The notes under the pieces: model-generated
The model's database searches: none
Told to the model about the DNA's origin: nothing
Seen by the model: the letters and a program-made list of their open reading frames with translations, nothing else
DNA from: JAHJDR01 sp964609965
GTDB lineage: Bacteria > UBA10199 > JADGCS01
Length of the DNA stretch: 64,000 nucleotides
Direction of reading: 5' to 3'
NCBI GenBank assembly: GCA_964609965.1
Contig: CAZSTS010000006.1
Coordinates: 58,575-122,574 of the forward strand
Translations under genes and position numbers: made by a program
Part shown: piece after piece, positions 8,593 through 16,541 of the stretch
Layout of the letters: each line of letters opens with the position of its first letter
How positions within the stretch are numbered: position 1 is the stretch's first letter

Positions 8593-9126
8593 TTAAAAAC
8601 TTTTCTCCTTAGTATAAATAGCTCCTTTCGAAGTTGTTTTGCTTGAAAATAAATGGAAGCTACCAACTGTGAAAGGTTCTACTTCAAAGGCTTTATTCTT
8701 ATCAAGGAAAGGCTGTATTTGGGAAAGAGGGAGATTTTTGGGTCTTGCGAGGGTGATGTGGGGGGAGAAGGCGCGGGATTCGGGTTCGATGTAGTTCGCG
8801 GATGTTAATGATGTCGAGATTCGCTCTTGTAACATCAGCAATGTTTCATTCTCTTCCACGCCAATCCAAAGAACTCTGGCCTTTCCACGATTGCCAAAAT
8901 GTCCCACGTTTTTAAGTTTGAGTGCGAAAGATTTCGATTCAATTTTATCCAGAAGTTTACAGATTCCCTTCTTTTCTTCTTCCGATTTACCGCCAATAAA
9001 TTGAAGAGTAAGATGCATGCCTTCAGGTCTTGTCCATTTGATCCCATGCATATCTCCACAGATCGCAGTTATTTGATCTTTGATTTCTTGAGGGAGTTCA
9101 ATGGCGATGAAGAGACGTTGTGACAT
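8593..9126 (-). CDS. thpR: RNA 2',3'-cyclic phosphodiesterase (2'-5' RNA ligase family)
   Basis: 177 residues with the two HxT/S-type motifs of the 2H phosphodiesterase family: MHLTLQFIGG near residue 41 and PHITLARPKN near residue 126. The N-terminus MSQRLFIAIELP is typical of ThpR. The enzyme opens 2',3'-cyclic phosphates on RNA in vitro. A short degenerate tandem repeat follows upstream (9124-9165). Confidence 0.92.
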   Translation of the reverse strand: MSQRLFIAIELPQEIKDQITAICGDMHGIKWTRPEGMHLTLQFIGGKSEEEKKGICKLLDKIESKSFALKLKNVGHFGNRGKARVLWIGVEENETLLMLQERISTSLTSANYIEPESRAFSPHITLARPKNLPLSQIQPFLDKNKAFEVEPFTVGSFHLFSSKTTSKGAIYTKEKSF

Positions 9127-9184
9127 TGGCTATTGCATATCGCAGATTGCAGATAGAGGCAATGATGAGTCAATAGCTCTCCTT

Positions 9185-9751
9185 TTACTCATAGGAAGAA
9201 CCACTATTATACATGAGGAATAATATACATGCTGTTCCTACGGTTTCTTGATAGGCAGTGTAAAATGGAGTATTTTTGCATACTGTTTCATACATTGTCA
9301 TTGTGGATGAACGGGAAGAGCAAAGAGAGTCTCCGGCAGCTATGATTGCTTTTCCTTTAGTCGATGAACTTCCAAAATCACTATATCTATCATATGACTC
9401 TAAAATGAATTCAGTTAAGGTATCCAGGGTCTGTCTTGTTTCAGTGCAATAAAACTTGGTTTCGAAGTACGTTGTATAAACAGCAGTTAATTTTGAAGAG
9501 AGCTCTTTGTTTTGAAAAAAATCTTTTATTTCGGCTTGAACTTTTGGATCATCTCCATAATCCAAGTCTTCAAGATCATCTTTTAATTCTTCAATTTTTT
9601 TTGCATTTTCTTCTATTTTTTCCATCACAGCTTTTTGGGCTTTTTCAGATTGTGGGCCCAAAGGTGTTAGAGCTTGGAGTTTGCTCGCAAACCCAAAAAC
9701 AAAGACTGATACTATAAGAAAAATAACTGTATATTTTATAACTTGTGACAT
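9185..9751 (-). CDS. secreted coiled-coil protein with a sigma-54-type promoter
   Basis: 188 residues. The signal peptide (MSQVIKYTVIFLIVSVFVFG...LQA) is followed by a charged coiled coil (QSEKAQKAVMEKIEENAKK...DDLEDL) and a region with four Cys (FYCTETRQT, DSLCSSRSS, ETVCKNTP, GTACILF). AAGGAGG sits before the ATG. A sequence matching the sigma-54 consensus lies about 90 bp upstream. No family is recognised. Being exported, it may belong to the same regulon as the T3SS operon, but this is inference. Confidence 0.75.
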   Translation of the reverse strand: MSQVIKYTVIFLIVSVFVFGFASKLQALTPLGPQSEKAQKAVMEKIEENAKKIEELKDDLEDLDYGDDPKVQAEIKDFFQNKELSSKLTAVYTTYFETKFYCTETRQTLDTLTEFILESYDRYSDFGSSSTKGKAIIAAGDSLCSSRSSTMTMYETVCKNTPFYTAYQETVGTACILFLMYNSGSSYE

Positions 9752-9842
9752 TCTTTCCTCCTTGTCGCGTCGAAGTCTTAGCGAAGACGGACTCTGTTTT
9801 ACTTCCTCTTGAATAGATAAATCTTAATAATGAAGATCTATA

Positions 9843-9858
9843 AGCAAGATTTGGGCCA
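9843..9858 (-). promoter_or_regulatory. sigma-54-type promoter
   Basis: Read on the minus strand the sequence is TGGCCC-AAATC-TTGCT, against the consensus TGGCAC-N5-TTGCW. GG and GC are separated by exactly 10 bases. It would start transcription near 9831, upstream of the exported coiled-coil gene. Confidence 0.55.
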
Positions 9859-9979
9859 AAAATTGGATGTAGGATAAATAAAAAGAAGCTATAAATCAGG
9901 AAGATAGAAATGGTTCAGAGGAAGTTTTGTTATCAAAGGGAGAATGAGGGAAAAAGTTATCAATCTGAGAAATGAATAA

Positions 9980-10078
9980 TTAGATTACAATAGTTTGAAA
10001 TGACCAAGCAGGTGAGATGACGAATAAGAGAATGATAGCGACTATGACCAAAAATAATACTGGTTTTAAAATGTTCAT
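9980..10078 (-). CDS. possible 32-residue membrane peptide
   Basis: A small frame starting at the ATG at 10078 encodes MNILKPVLFLVIVAIILL and continues hydrophobic to residue 24, ending SFQTIVI. GGGGTGG four bases before the ATG may serve as ribosome binding site. It fills an otherwise empty 535-bp gap. It could be a one-helix membrane peptide or a chance frame; no family is recognised. Confidence 0.35.
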   Translation of the reverse strand: MNILKPVLFLVIVAIILLFVISPAWSFQTIVI

Positions 10079-10150
10079 ATTACCACCCCGCTGATAAGGT
10101 TTAATATATAGGTAACGAAATGGGAGGGGGGAGGGGTTTATATTTTAGGG

Positions 10151-10306
10151 GATACGGGATGCAGGTCACAGGTCGCAGGATACAGGGTACGATAGGCGAT
10201 AAACGATAATCGATAGTTCTTTTCGCTAGATGCTAGATGTCAGATGCTGGATAGTAATGATAAATGACTGCTGAGTGCGCGAGGAACTAGGCACGAGGCA
10301 CGAGGA
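10151..10306. repeat. block of degenerate short tandem repeats
   Basis: Runs of CAGGTCACAGGTCGCAGG, ACGATAGGCGATAAACGATA, GCTAGATGCTAGATGTCAGATG and GGCACGAGGCACGAGGAAC follow each other. The last run includes the final codons of aat. The CACAGG/GATACGATAGGCGATA words recur at 21605-21710. Confidence 0.6.
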
Positions 10307-11015
10307 ACTCTACAGGCTTTTTCAAATGCGTTTTTCCTTTTTTCAAATAATCTAGAAACCTTTTACGAGAGATGTTTTTCGCGCCTAGGCTTTTCAGATG
10401 CTTGGATTCTACTTGGCAATCTAGCAGGAGAAATTTGTTTAATTGTAATAAATCACAGAGCCAGAAAAGGGCGATTTTGGAAGTATTGCTCTCATGGCTA
10501 AACATGGATTCTCCAAAAAAGATCTTTCCCATGGCTAAACCATACATTCCACCCACTAGCTGTTTTTTTGAGTTCCATACTTCGATTGAATGAGAATATC
10601 CCATTTTGTGAAGTTCGGTGTAGGCTTTTATCATATCTTCAGTGATCCAAGTGCTCTCTCTTCCAAAGTGACAGGTGTTGGCACATTCTAGGATAACCTT
10701 ATGAAATACTTTATTTAATGTTACCTTGTAGGGGGCTTCTTCTTTTCCTTGTTGTGAGGGGGTAGAAATTTTTTTGCATATTTGTAACATCCTTCTTGAA
10801 AAATGAACAGATTCGGGGAATATGACTAGCCGGGGGTTAGGATTCCACCAAAGAATCGGATTGTTCTCTGAAAACCATGGAAAAGTTCCTTGGGCATATG
10901 CGCTAAGAAGAGTGTGTGGATTTAGATTTCCCCCAATAGCGAGTAACCCTTCTTGGGTTGTTGCTATTTTATTGGAGAAGTTTATTGGTCGGTCAGTGTC
11001 TGGCAGTCTATACAT
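10287..11015 (-). CDS. aat: leucyl/phenylalanyl-tRNA--protein transferase
   Basis: Aat adds Leu or Phe to N-terminal Arg/Lys of proteins, marking them for ClpAP degradation (N-degron pathway). The 242-residue protein shows LLAIGGNLNPHTLLSAYAQG, GTFPWFSENNPILWWNPNPR, and later STWITEDMIKAY and GGMYGLAMGKIFFGESMFS, all typical of the family. The last few codons lie in a tandem repeat (GGCACGAG words), so the C-terminal LVPRA is repeat-derived. It is encoded divergently from the T3SS operon. Confidence 0.95.
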   Translation of the reverse strand: MYRLPDTDRPINFSNKIATTQEGLLAIGGNLNPHTLLSAYAQGTFPWFSENNPILWWNPNPRLVIFPESVHFSRRMLQICKKISTPSQQGKEEAPYKVTLNKVFHKVILECANTCHFGRESTWITEDMIKAYTELHKMGYSHSIEVWNSKKQLVGGMYGLAMGKIFFGESMFSHESNTSKIALFWLCDLLQLNKFLLLDCQVESKHLKSLGAKNISRKRFLDYLKKGKTHLKKPVEFLVPRA

Positions 11016-11378
11016 AAGATATTCTTTTCAAGCCTTTGCATTACAGGATATAACTAATAACCTTAATGATATCAATATTATATTCTTCGTCCCTATTTTG
11101 ATGTCTTTTAAGTTCCCTATCCGGTTTTTTCAGATCTCATCCAAGGAAAAGAGTCTCGCTGGTCTCAAAAAGAGTCCCATTACTGAGACAGTCTACCCCA
11201 AATTGTAGACAAAATACCCCATTTTTTTGAAAATCCGAGCGATTTTTAAAAAATTGGAGTCCTTGGTTTCGATAAAGTGGAATTAATCAGCAATTATTAT
11301 ATAGCAATAACATGAACTTACCGAAGGCGGCAGGGTATTTGTGATTTTATTTCATCGGTGAAAGAAAAAAGTAAAGAC
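11016..11378. other. intergenic region between aat and the sigma factor gene
   Basis: No gene seen. It contains an inverted repeat GTCTAC-N8-GTAGAC (about 11191-11210), repeated GTCTC/GAGAC words and an A/T-rich stretch. Its right end carries the sigma-54-type promoter of the T3SS-linked sigma factor, so upstream activator sites may lie here. Confidence 0.45.
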
Positions 11379-11394
11379 TGGCATGTTTAATGCT
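11379..11394 (+). promoter_or_regulatory. sigma-54-type promoter of the sigma-factor/T3SS operon
   Basis: TGGCAT-GTTTA-ATGCT matches TGGCAC-N5-TTGCW with two mismatches and the exact GG-N10-GC spacing. A transcript starting about 12 bases downstream would have a leader of about 27 bases with AGGAG ahead of the ATG at 11432. Confidence 0.6.
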
Positions 11395-11431
11395 TATTAA
11401 GAAAGTGTCACGACATCAAAAGGAGTCAGTC

Positions 11432-12238
11432 ATGCAAGCAAACACACAAGCAAACGTATTCAAAAAATCAAAGAAAAATGCTATAATTAGCGATAAGGAC
11501 TCTAAAAAGTCCAAAGCAAAGAAAGTCAAAGCTGCACCAGAGATGAATACTGATGTTGAGCGAGATGCTCTCATTGAAAAGTATCTTCCTTATGCAACTT
11601 CGATTGCTTCAAAGATGATCAGAACTCTACCCTCAGAAGTAGATTTTGATGATGTTCTTTGTAATGCTAGATTAGGCTTATTAGAAGCTGCCAAAAGGTT
11701 TAAGGCAAAATACGGTGTAGATTTCAGAACTTTTGCCTACTATCGAATTAAAGGCGCTATTTATGATGGTCTGCGTAAGACTGGTTGGATCCCTAGATCG
11801 CTTTATTCGAGGATTAAGTTTGAGCAAGCAGCTAACGAATATCTTAAAGCAAATGAGAAGAGAGTGGATGATAGCAAAGCTGATTTTTATAGAAAGGAAT
11901 TAGCAGAACTCAGTAACTCTATTAATTCAGTAGCTTCAATTTATGTGATGAGCATAGATAGCATGGAAGATTTTGAAATTGAAGATAGTGAAGCCAAAAA
12001 AGAGATTGAAAGACGTGCTGAGTTTCAAAAAATTAAAGAGAAAGTATGTGACTCTATCGAGAGTTTGCCTGATAAAGAAAGAAAGCTAATTAAGATGTAC
12101 TACTTCCAGAATAAGACAATGGAAGAAATCGGCAAACAGCTTAATTTGTCCAAATCGTGGACATCAAGGTTGCATGCACGTGGATTGGAACTGTTGTTCA
12201 AAAAAGTAAGTAGCATGAATTATGGATCTGCTTCGTAA
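11432..12238 (+). CDS. FliA/WhiG-type (sigma-28 group) RNA polymerase sigma factor
   Basis: The ATG at 11432 is preferred because AGGAG (11421-11425) precedes it; an earlier in-frame ATG at 11390 lies inside the predicted sigma-54 promoter. The 268-residue protein has a Lys-rich leader of about 45 residues, then region 2 (YLPYATSIASKMIRTLPSEV, DFRTFAYYRIKGAIYDGLRK, GWIPRSLY), a divergent region 3, and region 4 (SLPDKERKLIKMYYFQNKTM, IGKQLNLSKSWTSRLHARG). Sigma-28 factors normally drive late flagellar genes. Here it heads a T3SS operon. Confidence 0.9.
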   Translation: MQANTQANVFKKSKKNAIISDKDSKKSKAKKVKAAPEMNTDVERDALIEKYLPYATSIASKMIRTLPSEVDFDDVLCNARLGLLEAAKRFKAKYGVDFRTFAYYRIKGAIYDGLRKTGWIPRSLYSRIKFEQAANEYLKANEKRVDDSKADFYRKELAELSNSINSVASIYVMSIDSMEDFEIEDSEAKKEIERRAEFQKIKEKVCDSIESLPDKERKLIKMYYFQNKTMEEIGKQLNLSKSWTSRLHARGLELLFKKVSSMNYGSAS

Positions 12239-12264
12239 GAAGTAGACGCCATTTAAAGGAATTT

Positions 12265-12759
12265 ATGGCAGATCCTATTATAAAAGCCCTCAATGAACGT
12301 CTAGCCACTAAGATAGCCAATGTGAAGCCAGCTGGTACTATGCCAGGTGGTGCGGACGCTATTTCAAAGTTTGATCAAGTCCTTCAAAAAAAACAACAAA
12401 ACTTAATGCTAGATAAATTAGCCGAAGTTGTTAACGATAAGCCCACTGATAGCAAAATGCAGGTTCTTAGTGCTGACGATATAAAACTAAGCGTTAACGA
12501 AGGTGAATTTGGTGCTACATCAAATTTTGATGGTAAAAAAGCTCTATCCAATCTTTTTACTCACATAAACGACGACGCTCTTAAGATGGACTCAATAATC
12601 GAGGTTCTTTCTGCAGACGAAACTCGTTTATCTCGTCGCCAATTATTGGCATATCAGGCCAGTATTGGCACGCTCACCATCAATACAGACTTGTTTTCAA
12701 AGCTTGCCCAATCCATTTCACAGAACCTTAATACCTTGTTACAAACTAATCTCGGATAA
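12265..12759 (+). CDS. sctI: probable T3SS inner-rod protein (SctI/FliE-like)
   Basis: 164 residues with no signal peptide, as expected for a substrate built into the T3SS itself. The C-terminal 45 residues (RRQLLAYQASIGTLTINTDL followed by FSKLAQSISQNLNTLLQTN) follow the pattern of inner-rod proteins of the YscI/PrgJ type, whose C-terminus is a conserved amphipathic helix. The N-terminal 110 residues are variable. AAGGA precedes the ATG. Position, right after the sigma factor and before the sctL-sctN genes, fits. Distant FliE-type homology is the alternative. Confidence 0.6.
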   Translation: MADPIIKALNERLATKIANVKPAGTMPGGADAISKFDQVLQKKQQNLMLDKLAEVVNDKPTDSKMQVLSADDIKLSVNEGEFGATSNFDGKKALSNLFTHINDDALKMDSIIEVLSADETRLSRRQLLAYQASIGTLTINTDLFSKLAQSISQNLNTLLQTNLG

Positions 12760-12850
12760 CATGGTTTAGGTTTTGATCACTAAAACAAAAAGTAATTTAA
12801 TCTTCCTTTGCTGACTCATGCTATGCAAAGTGAAGAGTTGCTCATTTTGA

Positions 12851-12875
12851 TACCATGCAGCTTTGCTGCGGGGTA
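12851..12875. repeat. REP-like hairpin TACC-TGCAGC...GCTGC-GGGTA
   Basis: Eleven-base arms around a TTT loop, with two mismatches, in the 206-bp gap between the inner-rod and FliG-like genes. Confidence 0.45.
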
Positions 12876-12965
12876 GTTCAATACGTTGATAAAATTGAAA
12901 AAAACCGCTAAAGTACCAGATGGAGAAATTAGGTCAAATCGTTACGAAATAGAAAAGATTATTCT

Positions 12966-13910
12966 ATGAATCTGACTACACAACAAAAAGTTTTTTTTCT
13001 TTTTGCTTTAAAACAAAGGCCAAAAGATGCAAACCAGCTTTTTGAATATCTACCCAAAGCGAGCAAAACTGAAATGCTGGCATTGTATCAAGAATTGAGT
13101 AAACACAAAGAAGAAGACATTGTAAAAGTTGCAAAGAATGAGCTCAAAAAACTCTCCAAACCCAAAAATCAAAGTTATTTATCAGAAGTTCATGTTGATT
13201 GGATTGCTGATAGAATCCAAGAAGAATCGCCCGAAATTATCGCTGCGATATTACGATATCTTCCCGCAGAAAATGTTAGTGTTCTCTTAGACAAATTGCC
13301 AAAAGACGTTCTAGAAAATATGCCAAAACTTGCTGACACTTATGCTATTCCTTCAGGACTCGTCGAGTTGTTTCAAAAGAAATTCGAAAGCTTTTTTGCG
13401 CTTAAAAAAATCTACGAAAAAGGTCAGGCACTAGAATTTGAGCATTTTTGTCTCTTAAGAGCCGATCAAATACAAAAAGTTTTCCTGGATTTGGGTTATA
13501 GAGAAATTGCTTTTGGGCTATGCACTTTACCAAAAAAAGCCAGAGCTGTAGTTTTAGACAGACTCTCACCAAATGACAGGCGCCTTGTTGATCTTTATGT
13601 CAACCAGGTAGGGAATGTTTCAGAAAGAAGATTAAAAAATGCTCAGTTTCACTTGATAAGTAAAGAAGTGCAAACAAGAGATTCTTCTCTTTTTGTCAAG
13701 GGCCTTGGGTTTCTCGTTTATTCAAAGATGTTGTTGCAGAAAGATATTGCTGATTTTGAAATAATCAAAAATAAATTATCAAAATCCCATGCTAGAATTC
13801 TCGAGGACTTTGTTTCAATGCATCTTGATAAAAACACCGAGGCTTCAGTGCTCAGTTATCGAGAGGATTTTATGTTAGCTGTTAAATCTGTATTAAGTGG
13901 AAATGCTTAA
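12966..13910 (+). CDS. FliG-like protein in a T3SS operon
   Basis: 314 residues. Residues 75-140 match the FliG middle domain (ESPEIIAAILRYLPAENVSV, then VLLDKLP, ending IPSGLVELFQKKFESFF). Residues 155-230 match the FliG C-terminal domain (LRADQIQKVFLDLGYREIAF, LPKKARAVVLDRLSPNDRR, NVSERRLKNAQ). The usual EHPQTIA motif is changed to EESPEII. FliG is the flagellar rotor/switch protein and is not a standard injectisome part; the gene occupies the sctK slot before sctL. It may form a cytoplasmic ring or sorting-platform link. Confidence 0.7.
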   Translation: MNLTTQQKVFFLFALKQRPKDANQLFEYLPKASKTEMLALYQELSKHKEEDIVKVAKNELKKLSKPKNQSYLSEVHVDWIADRIQEESPEIIAAILRYLPAENVSVLLDKLPKDVLENMPKLADTYAIPSGLVELFQKKFESFFALKKIYEKGQALEFEHFCLLRADQIQKVFLDLGYREIAFGLCTLPKKARAVVLDRLSPNDRRLVDLYVNQVGNVSERRLKNAQFHLISKEVQTRDSSLFVKGLGFLVYSKMLLQKDIADFEIIKNKLSKSHARILEDFVSMHLDKNTEASVLSYREDFMLAVKSVLSGNA

Positions 13911-13928
13911 TTAATAATAGAGATATTT

Positions 13929-14615
13929 ATGGAAAAAAAATCAAAAATTATCAAAAGAGATCAGGTTGATGAAAACATCAGTCTAGAAGCAAGGCTCAAT
14001 ATTGATGAATTTCAAGAAAGCAAAAAAACAATCGACAAAAAAGTGATCTCAAAATCAGAATTGTCTGATCACCAAAAGGCAGGCGACATTATCAAAAAGG
14101 CCAGAGAAGATGCCACTCTTATTAAAAACAAGGCAAAAGAGATTTTTTTACAAGTTGAAGAAAAAATGGCTCAAGCCAAAAAAGAGGGTTTTGAACAAGG
14201 AAGACAAGAAGGTTTGGCAACAGTGACTGAAGAGCTGGCTAAGATTGAACAAAACCATAAAGATTTTCTAGAATCCATCGAAAAAGAATCCATTGGTCTT
14301 GTCTACGAAATTGCAAAAAAGATCATGGGAGACAATCTCAAAACATCGGATGAAGCTCTTGTAGGGATGGTACGTCATGCGCTACAGTCTTCGATGGGAG
14401 ATCAATTAACGCTTTATGTTCACCCCAGTGATTATGAAAGAATAAAAGATAAAGAATCACAGTTGATGAGTGTTTTGCAGGCGTCACAAACATTGAGTAT
14501 TAAAGCAACAGAGAATGTACAAGAATCAGGTTGTGTCATTGAATCAGAGTTAGGCACAATTGATGCACAATTAGATTATCAGCTTCAAGCTATTAAAAAA
14601 GCATTAGGAGTTTAA
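13929..14615 (+). CDS. sctL: T3SS stator/ATPase regulator SctL (FliH family)
   Basis: 228 residues. After a Lys-rich leader comes a long Ala/Lys/Glu coiled coil (AGDIIKKAREDATLIKNKAK) with the GxxxG-type EGFEQGRQEG spacer. The C-terminal FliH/V-ATPase-E-like domain ends GCVIESELGTIDAQLDYQLQ. SctL/FliH binds and restrains the ATPase and ties it to the cytoplasmic ring. It is 18 bp after the FliG-like gene and 4 bp before the ATPase gene, so one transcript is likely. Confidence 0.88.
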   Translation: MEKKSKIIKRDQVDENISLEARLNIDEFQESKKTIDKKVISKSELSDHQKAGDIIKKAREDATLIKNKAKEIFLQVEEKMAQAKKEGFEQGRQEGLATVTEELAKIEQNHKDFLESIEKESIGLVYEIAKKIMGDNLKTSDEALVGMVRHALQSSMGDQLTLYVHPSDYERIKDKESQLMSVLQASQTLSIKATENVQESGCVIESELGTIDAQLDYQLQAIKKALGV

Positions 14616-14619
14616 TCCT

Positions 14620-15966
14620 ATGACGGTAGGTAGTGATTTAAATAAGACCTCACAAGTAGATTTTAAAGAGTATCGAGAGCGTATCCGTCGTGCCTCTATT
14701 TATCGTGTTAAAGGCAAGGTAAAAGAGCTGACAGGGCTCATCGTCAGGGCTGTGGTTCCTAATGTGAGCGTTGGTGAACTTTGTTACATCTATATTCAAA
14801 ATAAGAACAAAACTATCAAAGCAGAGGTAGTTGGATTTCAACTTAACGATGTTTTGCTCATGCCATTAGGAAACCTAGAAGGGATAGGGCCAGGCAATGA
14901 AGTGATTCCTTCGGGAGATTGTTTGCGAGTTCCTGTAGGTGATAACCTATTAGGGCGTGTATTAGATGGTCTTGGTGATCCAGCAGACTTAGATAAAATG
15001 GGGCCTCTTGAAGCTGATGACTATTACCCTGTTCATAGTGAACCCCCTGATCCGTTAAAAAGACAAAGAATTACTCAACCCATTTCTGTAGGAATAAAGT
15101 CTATTGATTCTATGCTCACAACTGGCGAGGGACAACGTGTCGGTATATTTGCGGCAGCGGGAGTAGGTAAATCAACTTTAATGGGAATGATTGCCAGGAA
15201 TACCGAAGCAGAAATAAACGTGATTGCCCTTATTGGTGAGCGAGGTCGTGAAGTCCGAGATTTTATTGAGCGTGATTTAGGTAAAGAAGGTCTTAAACGC
15301 TCTGTTGTTATTTGTGCAACGTCTGATCAGCCATCACTTGTGAGAGCTAAAGCGGCTTATGTGGCAACGGCTATTGCGGAATATTTTCGTGATCATGGTA
15401 AAAAAGTTGTTTTCATGATGGACTCTGTTACCCGATTTGCTCGTGCTCTTCGTGAGATAGGTCTGGCTGTAGGAGAACCACCCGCAAGACAAGGATTTAC
15501 TCCTTCTGTTTTTTCAACGCTTCCCAAGTTATTAGAACGCACAGGGAATTCCGATAAAGGATCTATCACAGCTTTTTATACTATTTTGGTTGAAGGTGAT
15601 GATATGAATGAGCCTGTGGCTGATGAAGTGAGATCCATTCTTGATGGGCACATTGTCCTTAGCAGAGATCTTGCTAATCAAGCTCATTACCCAGCTATTG
15701 ACGTATCTCAATCTATTTCGCGAGTTATGACAGGTATAGTTGGAGAAGATCACATTTATGCATCACGCAAACTTAAAGAGGTTGTTGCCAATTACGAAAA
15801 AGAAAGAGATCTCATATTAATTGGTGCTTATGAATCTGGGAGTAATCCTGCTGTGGATTACGCGATAGAAATGATCGATGATGTAAACGAGTTCCTCAAA
15901 CAAGGTATTGAAGACCAGGTTTCTCTTACAGAATCGGTAAAAGAACTCATTACTTTGTTTGAATGA
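14620..15966 (+). CDS. sctN: T3SS ATPase SctN (FliI/YscN family)
   Basis: The hexameric ATPase that unfolds and delivers substrates to the export gate. 448 residues: N-terminal beta-barrel (GLIVRAVVPNVSVGELC), Walker A AAGVGKST, catalytic-Glu segment ALIGERGREVRDFIERDLG, Walker B VVFMMDSVTRFARALREIG, then GEPPARQGFTPSVFS and VEGDDMNEPVADEVRSILDG. NVSVGELC and RDLGKEGLKRSVVICATSDQ resemble YscN-type sequences. All catalytic residues are present. Confidence 0.95.
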   Translation: MTVGSDLNKTSQVDFKEYRERIRRASIYRVKGKVKELTGLIVRAVVPNVSVGELCYIYIQNKNKTIKAEVVGFQLNDVLLMPLGNLEGIGPGNEVIPSGDCLRVPVGDNLLGRVLDGLGDPADLDKMGPLEADDYYPVHSEPPDPLKRQRITQPISVGIKSIDSMLTTGEGQRVGIFAAAGVGKSTLMGMIARNTEAEINVIALIGERGREVRDFIERDLGKEGLKRSVVICATSDQPSLVRAKAAYVATAIAEYFRDHGKKVVFMMDSVTRFARALREIGLAVGEPPARQGFTPSVFSTLPKLLERTGNSDKGSITAFYTILVEGDDMNEPVADEVRSILDGHIVLSRDLANQAHYPAIDVSQSISRVMTGIVGEDHIYASRKLKEVVANYEKERDLILIGAYESGSNPAVDYAIEMIDDVNEFLKQGIEDQVSLTESVKELITLFE

Positions 15967-15999
15967 CTTTAGTGCGCTAAGCGCCCTTATTGAAAGTGT

Positions 16000-16494
16000 A
16001 TGCCAAAAAAACCTAAATACCGATTGCAAGTTCTTATATTGCTTAAAGAGCGTGCTAAAAAGAAATGCGAAGTTGCACTAGCAAAGGCAATCAAAGCTCT
16101 AAAGGAGGAAAAAGAGAAACTCGAGGAATTGAAAGAAGAGAAGAAAAAAATCGAGCTTCGAATTCAAGAAGAAAAAAAGGAAATGAGAGATAAAGTCGCT
16201 GGCGGCGATGCAAAAATAAAGGATCCGCAAGTGCATCTCAATTTTCTTCGCAAACTCGATGAAGACCTTGAAGAAATCGAAAGAAAAATTGAGGAACAAA
16301 AAGAAGCTGTCAGACGTGCCGAAAAACACCTGCAGCGATGTCGCACAAACTATATAATAGCGGCCCAAGAATTAAACATGATGGAAAAACACAAAGAGCT
16401 GTGGGAGAAGAAAATAAACAACGCCTTAACAGCTGAAGAAAACAAAATGCTCAACGAATTAGGAAATGTGATCCATCAAATGACAAAAAAGTGA
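16000..16494 (+). CDS. sctO: T3SS stalk protein SctO (YscO/FliJ-like)
   Basis: 164 residues, almost entirely a charged helical hairpin. It begins YRLQVLILLKERAKKKCEVA, the usual opening of YscO/FliJ-type proteins, and continues with heptads of Glu, Lys and Leu on both sides of a short break (GGDAKIKDPQ). The protein sits as a stalk in the ATPase ring. Identification rests on heptads, size and the place directly after sctN; the sequence itself is low in complexity. Confidence 0.8.
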   Translation: MPKKPKYRLQVLILLKERAKKKCEVALAKAIKALKEEKEKLEELKEEKKKIELRIQEEKKEMRDKVAGGDAKIKDPQVHLNFLRKLDEDLEEIERKIEEQKEAVRRAEKHLQRCRTNYIIAAQELNMMEKHKELWEKKINNALTAEENKMLNELGNVIHQMTKK

Positions 16495-16541
16495 TTGTAA
16501 ATTGAGTAAGAGGATAAAAAAGGTCGAAGAAGGGAATTAAT

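Noticed and set aside
11390..11431. Earlier ATG for the sigma factor
   Set aside because: It lies inside the predicted sigma-54 promoter, and the ATG at 11432 has a strong AGGAG at good spacing.
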